Positions 42,582 to 51,542 of a DNA stretch of 64,000 bases are shown one piece after another. The stretch's first letter is position 1, and each line of letters begins with the position of its first letter. Position numbers and translations under genes: made by a program. The stretch is taken from the NCBI GenBank assembly GCA_015060965.1, contig SUXN01000009.1, positions 1 to 64,000 of the forward strand, given 5' to 3'. This DNA comes from Bacteroidales bacterium. GTDB lineage: Bacteria > Bacteroidota > Bacteroidia > Bacteroidales > Bacteroidaceae. The notes beneath the pieces are model-generated. The model did not search any database. It was not told the DNA's origin and saw only the letters and a list, made by a program, of their open reading frames with translations.

Positions 42582-45200
42582 TTATCCTTCGATAATCTCG
42601 AATACCTTGTCAATGGCAGCCTTTATACCGGCAGGGTTCTTACCGCCTGCCTGTGCAAAGTGTGCCTGACCGCCACCGCCGCCCTGCATCTCGCGGGCAG
42701 CCTGTCCTACGATCTTGCCGGCGTTGATGCCGCGCTCCACCAGGTCAGCACTTGCCGAGATTGTGAGCTGTGGCTTCTCGTTGTAGATGCTGCCGACAAC
42801 TACCAACAGGTTCTCGGGCTGCTCCTGACGCAACATGAACACAATGTCCTTCACTGTTGCAGGTGCAGCAGGGAGTACCGCGCTGATGTAACGCATGCCG
42901 CCCTTCTCCTTTATCTCCTTAAGCAACTCGTTCTTCATTGTTGCAGCCTTCTCCTTTGCGTACTCCTCAATCTCCTTCTTGAGCTCGGCGTTCTCTGCAA
43001 TTGACTTTGCAATTGTCGCCTTGAGGTTTGGCACGTTGTTGAAGAGGGCGTGGATCTCTTTCATCAGTGTCTGCAACTTGTAGAGGTGGTTCTCAAGAGC
43101 CTCGCCTGTTATCGCCTCGATACGGCGCACGCCTGCTGCAACGGAACTCTCGCTGATGATTTTCACCATACCGATCTTGCCTGTTGACTCCACGTGTGTA
43201 CCGCCGCAGAACTCTATTGAGCTTCCGAACTGTACTACACGTACATGGTCGCCGTACTTCTCGCCGAAGAGGGCAATGGCACCCATCTTCTTGGCATCTT
43301 CAATGGGGATATTGCGGTGGTCGGTAAGCTGGATGTTCTCGCGGATGCGTGCATTCACAATGCGCTCAACCTGCTCTATCTCCTCGTCGGTAACCTTCTG
43401 GAAGTGTGAGAAGTCGAAGCGTATGGCATCGGGTGTAACGAGTGAACCCTTCTGCTCCACGTGGGTGCCGAGTACCTGACGGAGTGCCTGGTCGAGCAGG
43501 TGGGTGCAAGAGTGGTTGGCCGCACATGCAGCATGCTTCTCCTTGTTGACCTCGGCGCTGAATGTGGCAGCGGGGTCCGCAGGGAGTTTCTTTGTTATGT
43601 GGATGGGGAGGTTGTTCTCCTTCTTTGTGTCGATGACCTCGATGCGCTCCTCGCCGCATACAAGGAAGCCTGTGTCGCCTACCTGACCTCCGCTCTCTGC
43701 ATAGAATGGAGTCTCCTTGAGGACAATCTGGTAGAGTGTCTGGTTCTTCTGCTTTGTCTGGCGGTAGCGCAGTATTGTTGTGCTGTACTCTGTATTGTCA
43801 TAGCCGACAAATGTACAGTCACCCTCGTTCACTGTCACCCAGTCGCCGTTCTCCACGGCTGCTGCGTTGCGTGCACGGGTCTTCTGCTTGAGCATCTCCT
43901 CGTCGAATTGTGTCATGTTCACAGTGAGGCCGTTCTCGCGCAGGATAAGCTGTGTGAGGTCAATGGGGAATCCGTATGTGTCGTAGAGGGTGAACGCCTC
44001 AACACCGTTTATCTCGCTGTTGCCAGCGCCCTTTGTTGCAGCGATGATCTTGTCAAGCATCTGCATACCTGTGGCAAGAGTGCGAAGGAATGACTCCTCC
44101 TCCTCCTTTATCACCTTTGTGATAAGCTCCTGCTGCTGTTTCAACTCGGGGTATGCGTCGCCCATATTCTCGATGAGGGTGGGGACGAGCTTGTACATGA
44201 ATGCCTGCTTCTGGCCAAGGAATGTGTAACCGTAGCGTACAGCACGGCGCAGTATGCGGCGGATTACATAGCCGGCCTTTGCGTTTGAAGGCAACTGACC
44301 GTCGGTGATTGAGAATGAAATTGTACGTATATGGTCTGCAATAACGCGCATTGCGATGTCGGTCTGTGCATCATCACCGTACTTCTTGCCGGAAATCTCG
44401 CCGATAGTCTTGATGATGGGCTGGAACACGTCGGTATCATAGTTCGACTGCTTGCCCTGGAGTGCCATACAGAGGCGCTCGAAGCCCATACCGGTGTCTA
44501 TTACCTTTGCAGGGAGTTCCTCAAGGTGACCGTCTGCCATGCGGTTGTACTGCATGAACACGAGGTTCCATATCTCAATTACCTGTGGGTGTGAACCGTT
44601 AACAAGGTCGCGTCCGGGAATTGCCGCACGCTCCTCGTCGCTGCGGAGGTCAATATGGATCTCGCTGCAAGGGCCACAAGGGCCTGTGTCGCCCATCTCC
44701 CAGAAATTGTCCTTGAGGTTGCCGTTTAGGATGCGCTCTACAGGAAGGTGCTTCTCCCATATTGAGGCTGCCTCGTTGTCACGATCAAGTCCCTCGCTTG
44801 CCGCGCCCTCGAAAACTGTTGCATAGAGGCGGTTGGGGTCGAGCTTTACAACCTCGGTGAGGTACTCCCATGCCCAGTCGATAGCATCCTGCTTGAAGTA
44901 GTCGCCGAATGACCAGTTTCCGAGCATCTCGAACATTGTGTGGTGGTATGTATCGTGACCAACCTCTTCAAGGTCGTTGTGCTTGCCGCTTACGCGCAGA
45001 CATTTCTGTGAGTCTGCTACGCGCTTGCTCTTTGCGGGGGCATTGCCCAAAATGATATCCTTGAACTGGTTCATTCCTGCATTTGTGAACATGAGTGTAG
45101 GGTCGTCCTTTACAACCATAGGTGCAGAGGGTACAATGAGGTGGCCCTTCTGCTCGAAGAACTTCTTGAAAGAATCTCTAATCTCTTTTGATGTGAGCAT
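42582..45200 (-). CDS. alaS: Alanyl-tRNA synthetase
   Basis: The full-length 872-aa enzyme has the class II catalytic core (about 1-240, with [14 protein letters not shown] and [15 protein letters not shown]). The tRNA-recognition region follows, then the editing domain with HSCTHLL (the HxxxH zinc pair) and CGGTHVEST, and the C-Ala oligomerisation domain ending in [16 protein letters not shown]. It charges tRNA-Ala and clears Ser/Gly mischarging. It is monocistronic, with a -7 box at 45282-45289. Confidence 0.96.
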   Translation of the reverse strand: MLTSKEIRDSFKKFFEQKGHLIVPSAPMVVKDDPTLMFTNAGMNQFKDIILGNAPAKSKRVADSQKCLRVSGKHNDLEEVGHDTYHHTMFEMLGNWSFGDYFKQDAIDWAWEYLTEVVKLDPNRLYATVFEGAASEGLDRDNEAASIWEKHLPVERILNGNLKDNFWEMGDTGPCGPCSEIHIDLRSDEERAAIPGRDLVNGSHPQVIEIWNLVFMQYNRMADGHLEELPAKVIDTGMGFERLCMALQGKQSNYDTDVFQPIIKTIGEISGKKYGDDAQTDIAMRVIADHIRTISFSITDGQLPSNAKAGYVIRRILRRAVRYGYTFLGQKQAFMYKLVPTLIENMGDAYPELKQQQELITKVIKEEEESFLRTLATGMQMLDKIIAATKGAGNSEINGVEAFTLYDTYGFPIDLTQLILRENGLTVNMTQFDEEMLKQKTRARNAAAVENGDWVTVNEGDCTFVGYDNTEYSTTILRYRQTKQKNQTLYQIVLKETPFYAESGGQVGDTGFLVCGEERIEVIDTKKENNLPIHITKKLPADPAATFSAEVNKEKHAACAANHSCTHLLDQALRQVLGTHVEQKGSLVTPDAIRFDFSHFQKVTDEEIEQVERIVNARIRENIQLTDHRNIPIEDAKKMGAIALFGEKYGDHVRVVQFGSSIEFCGGTHVESTGKIGMVKIISESSVAAGVRRIEAITGEALENHLYKLQTLMKEIHALFNNVPNLKATIAKSIAENAELKKEIEEYAKEKAATMKNELLKEIKEKGGMRYISAVLPAAPATVKDIVFMLRQEQPENLLVVVGSIYNEKPQLTISASADLVERGINAGKIVGQAAREMQGGGGGQAHFAQAGGKNPAGIKAAIDKVFEIIEG

Positions 45201-45281
45201 ATCTGTATGATTTTATTATTCTTAAATGCTTTTACGCGCTTTCCTGATGTTGCATTTGTGGTGCCTTTCTTGCGCGCCGCG

Positions 45282-45289
45282 CAAAGTTA
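45282..45289 (-). promoter_or_regulatory. -7 box of alaS
   Basis: The minus strand reads TAACTTTG, an exact TAnnTTTG, about 82 bases upstream of the alaS ATG. Confidence 0.6.
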
Positions 45290-45403
45290 CAACTTTTTAA
45301 TGAAATATTATGCTCCGTGGCTGAATATAATTAAGCAGTGGCTGTTATAATGCCCCTTAAAGCCTGCTGTTGTGTTACAACAAGTTAAAACAACACTCTT
45401 GTG

Positions 45404-45434
45404 TTTGTAATTTTTTTATGTTTTACTATCTTTG
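45404..45434 (+). promoter_or_regulatory. Canonical Bacteroidota promoter for the M23 gene
   Basis: TTTG at 45404-45407, a spacer of exactly 19 bases and TATCTTTG at 45427-45434 match the full -33/-7 consensus. The in-frame ATG at 45432 overlaps the -7 box, which is why the later ATG at 45480 is taken as the start of the M23 gene. Confidence 0.8.
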
Positions 45435-45479
45435 CACAAAAGTGCGGAATTTGTTTCCGGTCACAGCGGAATTCTACAG

Positions 45480-46460
45480 ATGGGAAAGAGAAAAGTCTAT
45501 TACATATTCAATCCTGAAACCAGGACATACGACCGCGTCTATCCGAACCTCGCCCAGAAGTTCCTGACGATTGTGCGCCGCTGTGTATATTATATCATTT
45601 TTGGCGGCCTCTCGTTTTTGCTTTTCTCCCTGCTTTTCGAGAAACCTGTGGTGCGTGAGTTCGAGAGCGAGAACTCGCAGTTGCTTGCGCAGTATCAGGT
45701 CCTTTCGCAACGCCTTGACAAGGCATTGCTGGTGCAAGAGGATATCAGACAGCGCGATGACAATCTTTATCGCGTGATGCTTGATGCAGAACCGGCCTTC
45801 TCCGAGGCACGTAATGCCGGCTATGCAGGTACCAACCGTTACGACGAGTTGCTCAAGATGGACAATTCGGAACTCATTGTCGAGACAACACAAAAGCTCG
45901 ACCTGCTTGAAAAGCAACTCTACCTGCAGATAAAGTCGTTCGATGAGGTCGTGGCGTTGAACGAAGAGGCAAAAGACCGTATAAACCACATACCTTCGAT
46001 ACAGCCTATCGCTAACCGCGATCTCAAGCGTACAGCTTCGGGTTACGGTTATCGTATGGACCCCATATACAACGTGCGCAAGTTCCATAAAGGTATGGAT
46101 TTCTCTTGCGACAAGAAGACACCCGTATATGCTACCGCTGACGGTGTGGTTGAGGCTGCTCAGTGGCAACGGGGTTATGGATATACCGTAATCATAGACC
46201 ATGGTTATGGCTACAAGACCCTTTATGCCCATCTGCTCGACAAGAAGTTCCTTGTAAAGAAAGGACAGAAGGTGGTGCGCGGTGAACAGATTGCATTCAG
46301 TGGAAACTCCGGTAAAAGTTCCGGACCTCACCTGCACTATGAGGTTATTGTAAAAGGGCAGAACGTGAATCCTGTAAACTACTATTTTATGGATCTTGAT
46401 GCCGAGGGGTACGACCAGATGTTGCAGATGGCCGAGAACCACGGTAAAATATACGATTGA
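45480..46460 (+). CDS. M23-family (LytM) peptidoglycan endopeptidase
   Basis: The protein is 326 aa from ATG 45480. A cytoplasmic N-terminus (MGKRKVYYIFNPETRTYDRVYP) is followed by one membrane helix near 37-58, a periplasmic coiled coil about 65-150, and a C-terminal LytM domain. The zinc ligands are present: HKGMD (His and Asp), and HLHYE with its HxH. Because all ligands are intact it should be an active DD-endopeptidase rather than an activator. It is paired with the MerR gene, the start lying one base after its stop codon. Confidence 0.88.
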   Translation: MGKRKVYYIFNPETRTYDRVYPNLAQKFLTIVRRCVYYIIFGGLSFLLFSLLFEKPVVREFESENSQLLAQYQVLSQRLDKALLVQEDIRQRDDNLYRVMLDAEPAFSEARNAGYAGTNRYDELLKMDNSELIVETTQKLDLLEKQLYLQIKSFDEVVALNEEAKDRINHIPSIQPIANRDLKRTASGYGYRMDPIYNVRKFHKGMDFSCDKKTPVYATADGVVEAAQWQRGYGYTVIIDHGYGYKTLYAHLLDKKFLVKKGQKVVRGEQIAFSGNSGKSSGPHLHYEVIVKGQNVNPVNYYFMDLDAEGYDQMLQMAENHGKIYD

Positions 46461-46461
46461 T

Positions 46462-46812
46462 ATGGCACTCAACAAGAATAAGGACTTGAAGATGTATTAC
46501 TCCATTAAGGAGGTTGCAGCGGAACTGCAGGTGACGGAAACCACATTGCGCTATTGGGAGACCGTATTTCCGCAGGTATCTCCTTATAAAGGGGCTAATG
46601 GCGTTCGCCGTTATACAAAGGATGATATCAAGACTTTGCGCACGATATATCATCTTGTCAAGGAGCGTGGGTTAACCCTCTCCGGTGCAAAGAAACAGTT
46701 CAAATCGGGTGGCCCGAAAGAGAGTGCCGAAAATGTAAGCGAGGTCATTGACAGGCTCAAGTCAATCCGTGAGGAACTGCTGGCATTGAAAGAACAACTT
46801 GACAATCTATGA
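46462..46812 (+). CDS. MerR-family transcriptional regulator
   Basis: The 116-aa protein has an N-terminal winged helix (YYSIKEVAAELQVTETTLRYWETVF, then GVRRYTKDDIKTLRTIYHLV) and a C-terminal coiled coil for dimerisation. There are no effector-binding cysteines or extra domain. It starts one base after the M23 stop codon and is co-transcribed with it, a Bacteroidota pairing. The target genes are unknown. Confidence 0.85.
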   Translation: MALNKNKDLKMYYSIKEVAAELQVTETTLRYWETVFPQVSPYKGANGVRRYTKDDIKTLRTIYHLVKERGLTLSGAKKQFKSGGPKESAENVSEVIDRLKSIREELLALKEQLDNL

Positions 46813-46848
46813 TTAGAGGCGACCAACGGTCGCCTCTAATCATAGATT
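46804..46848. terminator. 21-bp-stem terminator shared by merR and the displaced rsh 3' end
   Basis: The perfect stem 46804-46824 with 46828-46848 has the loop AAC. It overlaps the merR stop codon on one side and the stop codon of the rsh remnant on the other, showing that rsh and merR once converged here. Confidence 0.9.
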
Positions 46849-46968
46849 ACCCTATTCTTGCTATAGTCTTGATATTCTGTATCTTCTTAAGGTTTTCGCA
46901 GATGTTCTTTACATCATCCACATCGTGTACGTTGGTCCAGAATGTACCCTCGAAAATGCCGTTGTTAC
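46847..46968 (-). pseudogene. Displaced 3' end of rsh (relA/spoT)
   Basis: These 122 bases match the last 122 bases of the intact rsh gene (55490-55611) at 105 positions (86%). They encode NNGIFEGTFWTNVHDV... and end ...IKTIARIG with its stop, differing by five amino acids from rsh over 40 residues. The homology ends abruptly at 46968, and further upstream the frame meets a stop. The first 15 bases (46847-46861) are identical in both copies. It is a gene-end remnant marking the left edge of the accessory block. Confidence 0.9.
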
Positions 46969-46986
46969 GACGCCGGTCATTTTCCT

Positions 46987-47287
46987 TCAAGCATTTTCTA
47001 AAATAGATTCAAGTAATTCTAATTGTATCTTATAATTATTGGCATCAAGTGGAAGAGGGCTGTCTTCTGTCGGGTATTCACCTGTGGAGCTGTCAATTTG
47101 GTTAGTACCAATCCATTTTTATCTTTATTGTAAATTCCAATCAATAAAGGTTCATTTCTATCTACTTGGTAAGTATATCCATTTTCATAATACACATGAG
47201 AACCAATACTGTCTGGATAATGGTTCGTCTGTGAAAAAATACAGTTTGTAAAAACACGAATAGTGTTGTTAATAAAATCTTTTTCAT
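46987..47287 (-). pseudogene. Decayed and truncated copy A of the small exported-protein family
   Basis: Copy A starts ATG at 47287, 6 bases beyond the stop of copy B. Translation matches the intact family member (51543-52100), but only when two frameshifts are allowed: one within the signal-peptide codons and one near the codons for NKDKNG/WIGTN. The readable pieces include TNCIFSQT, YPDS, YENGYTYQ and STGEYPTEDS. Homology stops after about 97 codons (ESILEN), where the sequence runs into the rsh remnant. It is non-functional. Confidence 0.85.
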
Positions 47288-47293
47288 GTGCAG

Positions 47294-47854
47294 TTACTTA
47301 AATTTGTAGTCATTCCAATAGTATATGTAATTGAACTGTTTTCCGTAATCTGTAACTTCGAATTGTAATCTTTCTTTTATTTTTAGTTCAATTTCTCTGA
47401 ACTTTGATACTGGAATGTACATGTAGTATGATAATCTATAGAAAGAGAAGCGTACATCATCGACTTTACCGGTTATCGGGTTTATGAATAGGTTTATAAA
47501 GCATTCTCTTCCTATACCTGCTTCTTTGATTTTTTTCTTTTCTTCAGTTGAGTATGATTCTTACAGAATAGAAAATAAAACGTTTACTTGTATTCTCCAA
47601 ACGTCGACATCAAGTAAGTTCGGTCCATATTCCAATGGTGGTTCTCCTGTTATTTTATTTACTGGAGTAATTCCAATCCATGTGTTATTTTTGTTATAAA
47701 CATAAATGTCACCACCGCTTGACCTATTAGCCTGGTATGTGTATCCGTTCTCATAAAAAACTTTGGTACCAACACTATCAGGATATATGCTTGTCTGTGA
47801 AAAAATACAGTTTGTAATAAGCAGGAATAGGGTAATTAATAAAATCTTTTTCAT
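47294..47854 (-). pseudogene. Copy B of the small exported-protein family, broken by one in-frame stop
   Basis: Copy B reads MKKILLITLF...NCIFSQTSIYPDS and stays in frame to the end (YYWNDYKFK), except for a single TAA at 47561-47563 where the intact copy has GAA (ILEESY). Its 187 codons therefore hold one nonsense mutation, a recent loss or a sequencing error. The ATG overlaps the stop of the upstream Cys-rich lipoprotein by 4 bases (ATGA). Ends are very like copy C, while the middle (about codons 45-100) differs. Confidence 0.85.
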
Positions 47855-49494
47855 GGACAGTTACTTGAAATTGTTCTTAGATTCTCAAAGTTTGATAATA
47901 AATCAGTCCTATCCTCATATTGATAATTTTTATATCCATCAATAGAGTGATAAGCTTCAATAACTTTTGCGAAAGTTATTTCAAAATCTAATAGGGATAA
48001 ATCTGTCATAGGAGCAATAAAATTACCTTTATAATCAATAAATCTATTTAATTTTTTTATAGCTTCTGTTAGTGGAGTAGTTGTTGATGTGTTATCTTTA
48101 ATTGCTTTTAAAGTATCCGCAAACACTAACTGTGCAAACTTCGCTTCAATCTCTCCATTCAATCTTGATGAATTGTATTTTGCAGTATCATTAATTGTTA
48201 AATAGCGATGAGCGTGCATCATTTCATGCAACAATTGCGTGCAATCCAATTGTTCTCCTAAAACAATACGAATAACATGTTTGTTATTTATTACTTTGTG
48301 CCCGAATTTACCGTTATAATCCTCTGCGATACTAATATACATTGTTTCTCCCTTTTGTAAATTGAATAGCATGTCATATAGATTACCTCCCATACATAGA
48401 CGTGTGATTTTTTCAAGCAAATCACCAATTTTAGTCCACTGTGAATCTGTAAATTCAGAATTATGAAACAAACCCCGTGCTAATTTAATCTTGGCTTCAT
48501 CATATTCTTTATTGTTGTCCGGTGTTTCTGAACCTTCGTGATGATTCTGTTCATACTCAACTTCGTACCATCCGCATTGACAACTCCATTTTGGGAAAAA
48601 ACATTCCTTACATACACATATGCACTCAGAAGTCATTTCTCCGCAATTTGAGCACTTTGCGCATTTGCATCCATTTTGTTCACCACAAATTCTACATGCT
48701 TTAATAACAATGCACTCACAATTTTCTGCGTTACCACCACAAATGCTACAAACAATGTAGTATTCACCCCCAACACCTCTTGTCATTATTACAGTGCTTT
48801 CTTGAAAGGATATTGACATCAAGAGGCTATGCCCATGTTCTGAATCATGGTTGTGGTTCCCCTCTTCTGTGTTTTCAATACTGTTGAAGGCGAGTGTTAG
48901 AGTACCGTTGTTCCTACCATTTGTATAACCGAATCCTTTGATAAGCTGTCCGTTTAGTTCGGAGATGAATACCTTTCCGCAGAACTTATTGTCTCCACTA
49001 AGGTATCTGAAATTTTTCAGCATCTCTTTCGCATCGTTATCGGTATTCTCTATTTCCGGAATTATTGTGGTCACGAACATCTCCATATCCCCATTGCTTC
49101 GTTTTGCAATAAGAAGTCGTCTTTCTGATTCCGGATGGTATTTGTATTCGAACTTTCCGTCCTTGAATATCGTTGCATTGACAAGTGGTACAGATATGGA
49201 ACGCAATGGTATAAGAAATAGTGTTACTTCGCTATTGTGTTCTATGGTTGCACAATCCCAGTTCGGTGTCAGTTCTACAGCTGATGCTCCGTCATTTCTA
49301 GTCTTTACTCTTGCTGACAATGTCAGGGGTTGTAAATCTTCTGCATTCTCTTCAAAGTATGTACGTGCCTCATCAAGCGAGAATGACGAAGTCCATTGCC
49401 CTTCTTTTGATGAATCATTCAACAAGTCGGTACATGATATGTAGACGACATACAGTGATAGAAGGAATAATATAAAGAATATCTTGTGTCTCAT
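47851..49494 (-). CDS. Cys-rich lipoprotein 1 with HExxH C-terminal domain
   Basis: The protein is 547 aa from ATG 49494. An in-frame extension to 49620 crosses the promoter and is rejected. The lipid Cys is near 21 (VYISC). Residues 1-340 are identical to lipoprotein 2. Residues 249-307 hold four tandem CxxC-x5-7-CxC units, probable zinc knuckles. The C-terminal part (341-547) has HEMMH at 423-427 followed by LNGEIEAKFAQ, suggesting a zinc metalloprotease. The C-terminus resembles lipoprotein 2 only distantly. A small exported-protein gene overlaps its stop by 4 bases. I do not recognise the family. The gene is AT-rich compared with flanking core genes. Confidence 0.8.
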   Translation of the reverse strand: MRHKIFFILFLLSLYVVYISCTDLLNDSSKEGQWTSSFSLDEARTYFEENAEDLQPLTLSARVKTRNDGASAVELTPNWDCATIEHNSEVTLFLIPLRSISVPLVNATIFKDGKFEYKYHPESERRLLIAKRSNGDMEMFVTTIIPEIENTDNDAKEMLKNFRYLSGDNKFCGKVFISELNGQLIKGFGYTNGRNNGTLTLAFNSIENTEEGNHNHDSEHGHSLLMSISFQESTVIMTRGVGGEYYIVCSICGGNAENCECIVIKACRICGEQNGCKCAKCSNCGEMTSECICVCKECFFPKWSCQCGWYEVEYEQNHHEGSETPDNNKEYDEAKIKLARGLFHNSEFTDSQWTKIGDLLEKITRLCMGGNLYDMLFNLQKGETMYISIAEDYNGKFGHKVINNKHVIRIVLGEQLDCTQLLHEMMHAHRYLTINDTAKYNSSRLNGEIEAKFAQLVFADTLKAIKDNTSTTTPLTEAIKKLNRFIDYKGNFIAPMTDLSLLDFEITFAKVIEAYHSIDGYKNYQYEDRTDLLSNFENLRTISSNCP

Positions 49495-49498
49495 TTTT
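48475..49498. repeat. 1-kb direct repeat, copy 1
   Basis: About 1024 bases are the same as 52751-53774, offset 4276. The repeat begins at the start-codon region of each lipoprotein gene and ends after codon 340, where a C/T difference at 48474 and then full divergence begin. Such identity beside diverged flanks implies recent duplication or gene conversion. Confidence 0.88.
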
Positions 49499-49506
49499 TT
49501 ATTTCC

Positions 49507-49556
49507 ACCTCGGATATAATTAGTACAGTCTATATCCGAGGTTTGTATCAAAGATA
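49507..49556 (-). promoter_or_regulatory. Promoter and 5'-end hairpin of lipoprotein 1
   Basis: The -7 box TATCTTTG (minus strand) is at 49549-49556. Just downstream, 49531-49542 and 49507-49518 form a 12-bp perfect stem with a 12-base loop at the expected 5' end of the mRNA. The repeat copy 2 has neither this hairpin nor this box. Confidence 0.6.
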
Positions 49557-49613
49557 ATGATTTTGTGTTGAAAAATATAATATCTATGAATAAAAAGAAA
49601 ATATGTTGGCAAA

Positions 49614-51515
49614 TTACCAAAACAAGATTTTTCCATTCTCTATAACAAAAGGGCGTTCTTCAACTCCTGTACTGAGATTTCTCAACCAAAGTAAAGCATT
49701 ATTAGGTACATTTTTATATTCTAAAAAACAATCAGTTGCCACTTTTTTACCTAAAGAATGCCAACCGTTGAGCTCATGATAAAAAAGTTCGTACTCATTA
49801 CCTATATAGATGCTATTTCCGTCACTGCGTGGATAACATATTAGTCTTCTTATTTCAATAGGTTCTTTGAAATCAAAGACTATATAATTGTTTGGCTTAA
49901 CTTCTTGATAATTCAATATATCATTGTCATTGATTTTGTTGTATATGCTGTCACACAGGTAGGGTAGTACTTCTTTGTCCTTACCTATAAATAATAGTTC
50001 TGAAACATACATATTCTTATTATGCATGTTCTTTATACGATAATATCTGTATCTCTTTTTTATGTATAATTCATAGACAATATTGCCACCATAAATATTT
50101 TTGTCAAAATTTATCGTATCACATTTGTTCCAATCATTATTGTCAGAAGCCTCAATTGTGACGTTTTTGACAGATGAAGAATAATCATCCAAAAGCATAT
50201 TGTATGGATATTTACGTTCCAATCTGATTTTGTTGTGTTTTTCGTTGTCTGGAATAAGATATTTGATTTTGTTGTTGCTTTTCAGAATGAATGGATAGTT
50301 GAACGGATGTTTTAAGTTCCCTTTATAATACATTGGAAGATATAAAACATTGTGTCCCATTTTCTTAAAATGGATTCTACTTCCTTTGAACTCAGAAATG
50401 GCGACAGGTTCCCATCTTAAATTGTTGAAGACTGCCAGATATGCATACCTTGGGGAAATATTCTCTTTGATATTTTTGACATAAATATCAGAGCATTTTA
50501 AGTATTCCGAAGTTACATCTTTATAGAAAGGAGTACTGAATAAACTCGGCAGAAATTCGTTTTTGTATTTCTTGTAATCATTTTGTATTGAGAACATTTG
50601 CCTGTATATCTTTGCTGCTGAATAATTCTTGAATATATCCTTATTGCCGTTACAAACTTCTGGTGATATTATTTCGCACCAATAGTGTCTTCCGTTTCTG
50701 TTAGGATGTGCCGGAATAAAATCCAAGGCTGCAGGTATTCCTATTGAACGCAACCATAGCAATTTCATTGTACATGCCCCGAAACAGTTGTTATCAAAAT
50801 CAATTTGTATGAATTTGTTTATGAACTCTCTATTTGCGATAGATCCTTGTGTGTTGAAAGAGTTTTCTAGTTGTAATATACTCTGCTTAGAGATGTTTGG
50901 AGTGTTTGTATACCAGTCGTATATCTGCTGTTTTTCTATAGAATCCAACCAAATGTCAAATTGTTCACTCTCAATTCTGTATGGAAGAATATATTCGAGA
51001 AAATCATCAAAGGGAATATCTTGCAACCACCATGTGTTATCCTTTATCCTGAAGGCTGCTTCTATATGATTTATAAGATAATCTGAAGAAATATTTTCAA
51101 CATCGTTTTTGTGCTGTATCGATTCGTTATGACTCAATGAATAGCTCATTAAAATGTCCAAAACTTTCCTAGAAAAATATTCAATGGAATCAATGCTTTC
51201 GAAATCTTTTTTGTATGTTTCTGGTAATTTCTTTCTTACACTTTTGCCGTTCTTTCTATATTTATCAATATCATCTCCGCTCAAAGTGTAATGTCCAGGC
51301 ATGTTTTCTATCAGGAATTTTACAGCCTTCAATTTAAGTATATCTTCGCTACTACCCTCATAATATGAAATAGCCTTTTCCAGCTCTTTTCTGTTATCAC
51401 CGGATAAGTTTAGGGCAGTGTTAATTTTACAATTGGCTTGGTTGCATGCAACCAAGCCAATTGTAAATGACAGAAATACATATTCCTTTATCTTTGTTAG
51501 TGTTTTATTTGGCAC
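49614..51515 (-). CDS. Transglutaminase-like lipoprotein
   Basis: The 633-aa product starts at GTG 51515; no ATG lies in a suitable place. The SPII signal FTIGLVAC has the lipid Cys at 24. A helical region (35-235) leads to a transglutaminase-like core with CFGACTMKLLWLRSIGIPA (Cys244 or Cys248) and GRHYWCEI (His277). The C-terminal third is beta-rich with a discoidin-like segment (VFDFKEPIEIRRLICYPRSDG). Related Bacteroidales proteins are surface lipoproteins of unknown role, either a peptidase or cross-linking enzyme. A 42-bp palindrome spans the lipobox codons. It follows copy C by 27 bases. Confidence 0.7.
   Translation of the reverse strand: MPNKTLTKIKEYVFLSFTIGLVACNQANCKINTALNLSGDNRKELEKAISYYEGSSEDILKLKAVKFLIENMPGHYTLSGDDIDKYRKNGKSVRKKLPETYKKDFESIDSIEYFSRKVLDILMSYSLSHNESIQHKNDVENISSDYLINHIEAAFRIKDNTWWLQDIPFDDFLEYILPYRIESEQFDIWLDSIEKQQIYDWYTNTPNISKQSILQLENSFNTQGSIANREFINKFIQIDFDNNCFGACTMKLLWLRSIGIPAALDFIPAHPNRNGRHYWCEIISPEVCNGNKDIFKNYSAAKIYRQMFSIQNDYKKYKNEFLPSLFSTPFYKDVTSEYLKCSDIYVKNIKENISPRYAYLAVFNNLRWEPVAISEFKGSRIHFKKMGHNVLYLPMYYKGNLKHPFNYPFILKSNNKIKYLIPDNEKHNKIRLERKYPYNMLLDDYSSSVKNVTIEASDNNDWNKCDTINFDKNIYGGNIVYELYIKKRYRYYRIKNMHNKNMYVSELLFIGKDKEVLPYLCDSIYNKINDNDILNYQEVKPNNYIVFDFKEPIEIRRLICYPRSDGNSIYIGNEYELFYHELNGWHSLGKKVATDCFLEYKNVPNNALLWLRNLSTGVEERPFVIENGKILFW
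51426..51467. repeat. 42-bp perfect palindrome inside the transglutaminase-like gene
   Basis: Bases 51426-51446 are the exact reverse complement of 51447-51467, centred on TGCATGCA. It encodes roughly TIGLVACNQANCK, that is, the lipobox. There is no T-run on either side, so it is not a usual terminator. In mRNA it would form a 20-bp hairpin some 50 bases after the start codon. Confidence 0.95.
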
Positions 51516-51542
51516 AATTGAATGATTTGTTGAAACGTGTTC

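Noticed and set aside
45432-45479. Earlier ATG for the M23 gene
   Set aside because: It overlaps the -7 element of a canonical promoter.
47294-47854. Recoding of TAA to Glu in copy B
   Set aside because: TAA is used as an ordinary stop throughout the window, so a nonsense mutation is simpler.
49495-49620. Extended N-terminus of Cys-rich lipoprotein 1
   Set aside because: The extension runs through the promoter and hairpin and is absent in the twin gene, which starts at the equivalent ATG.
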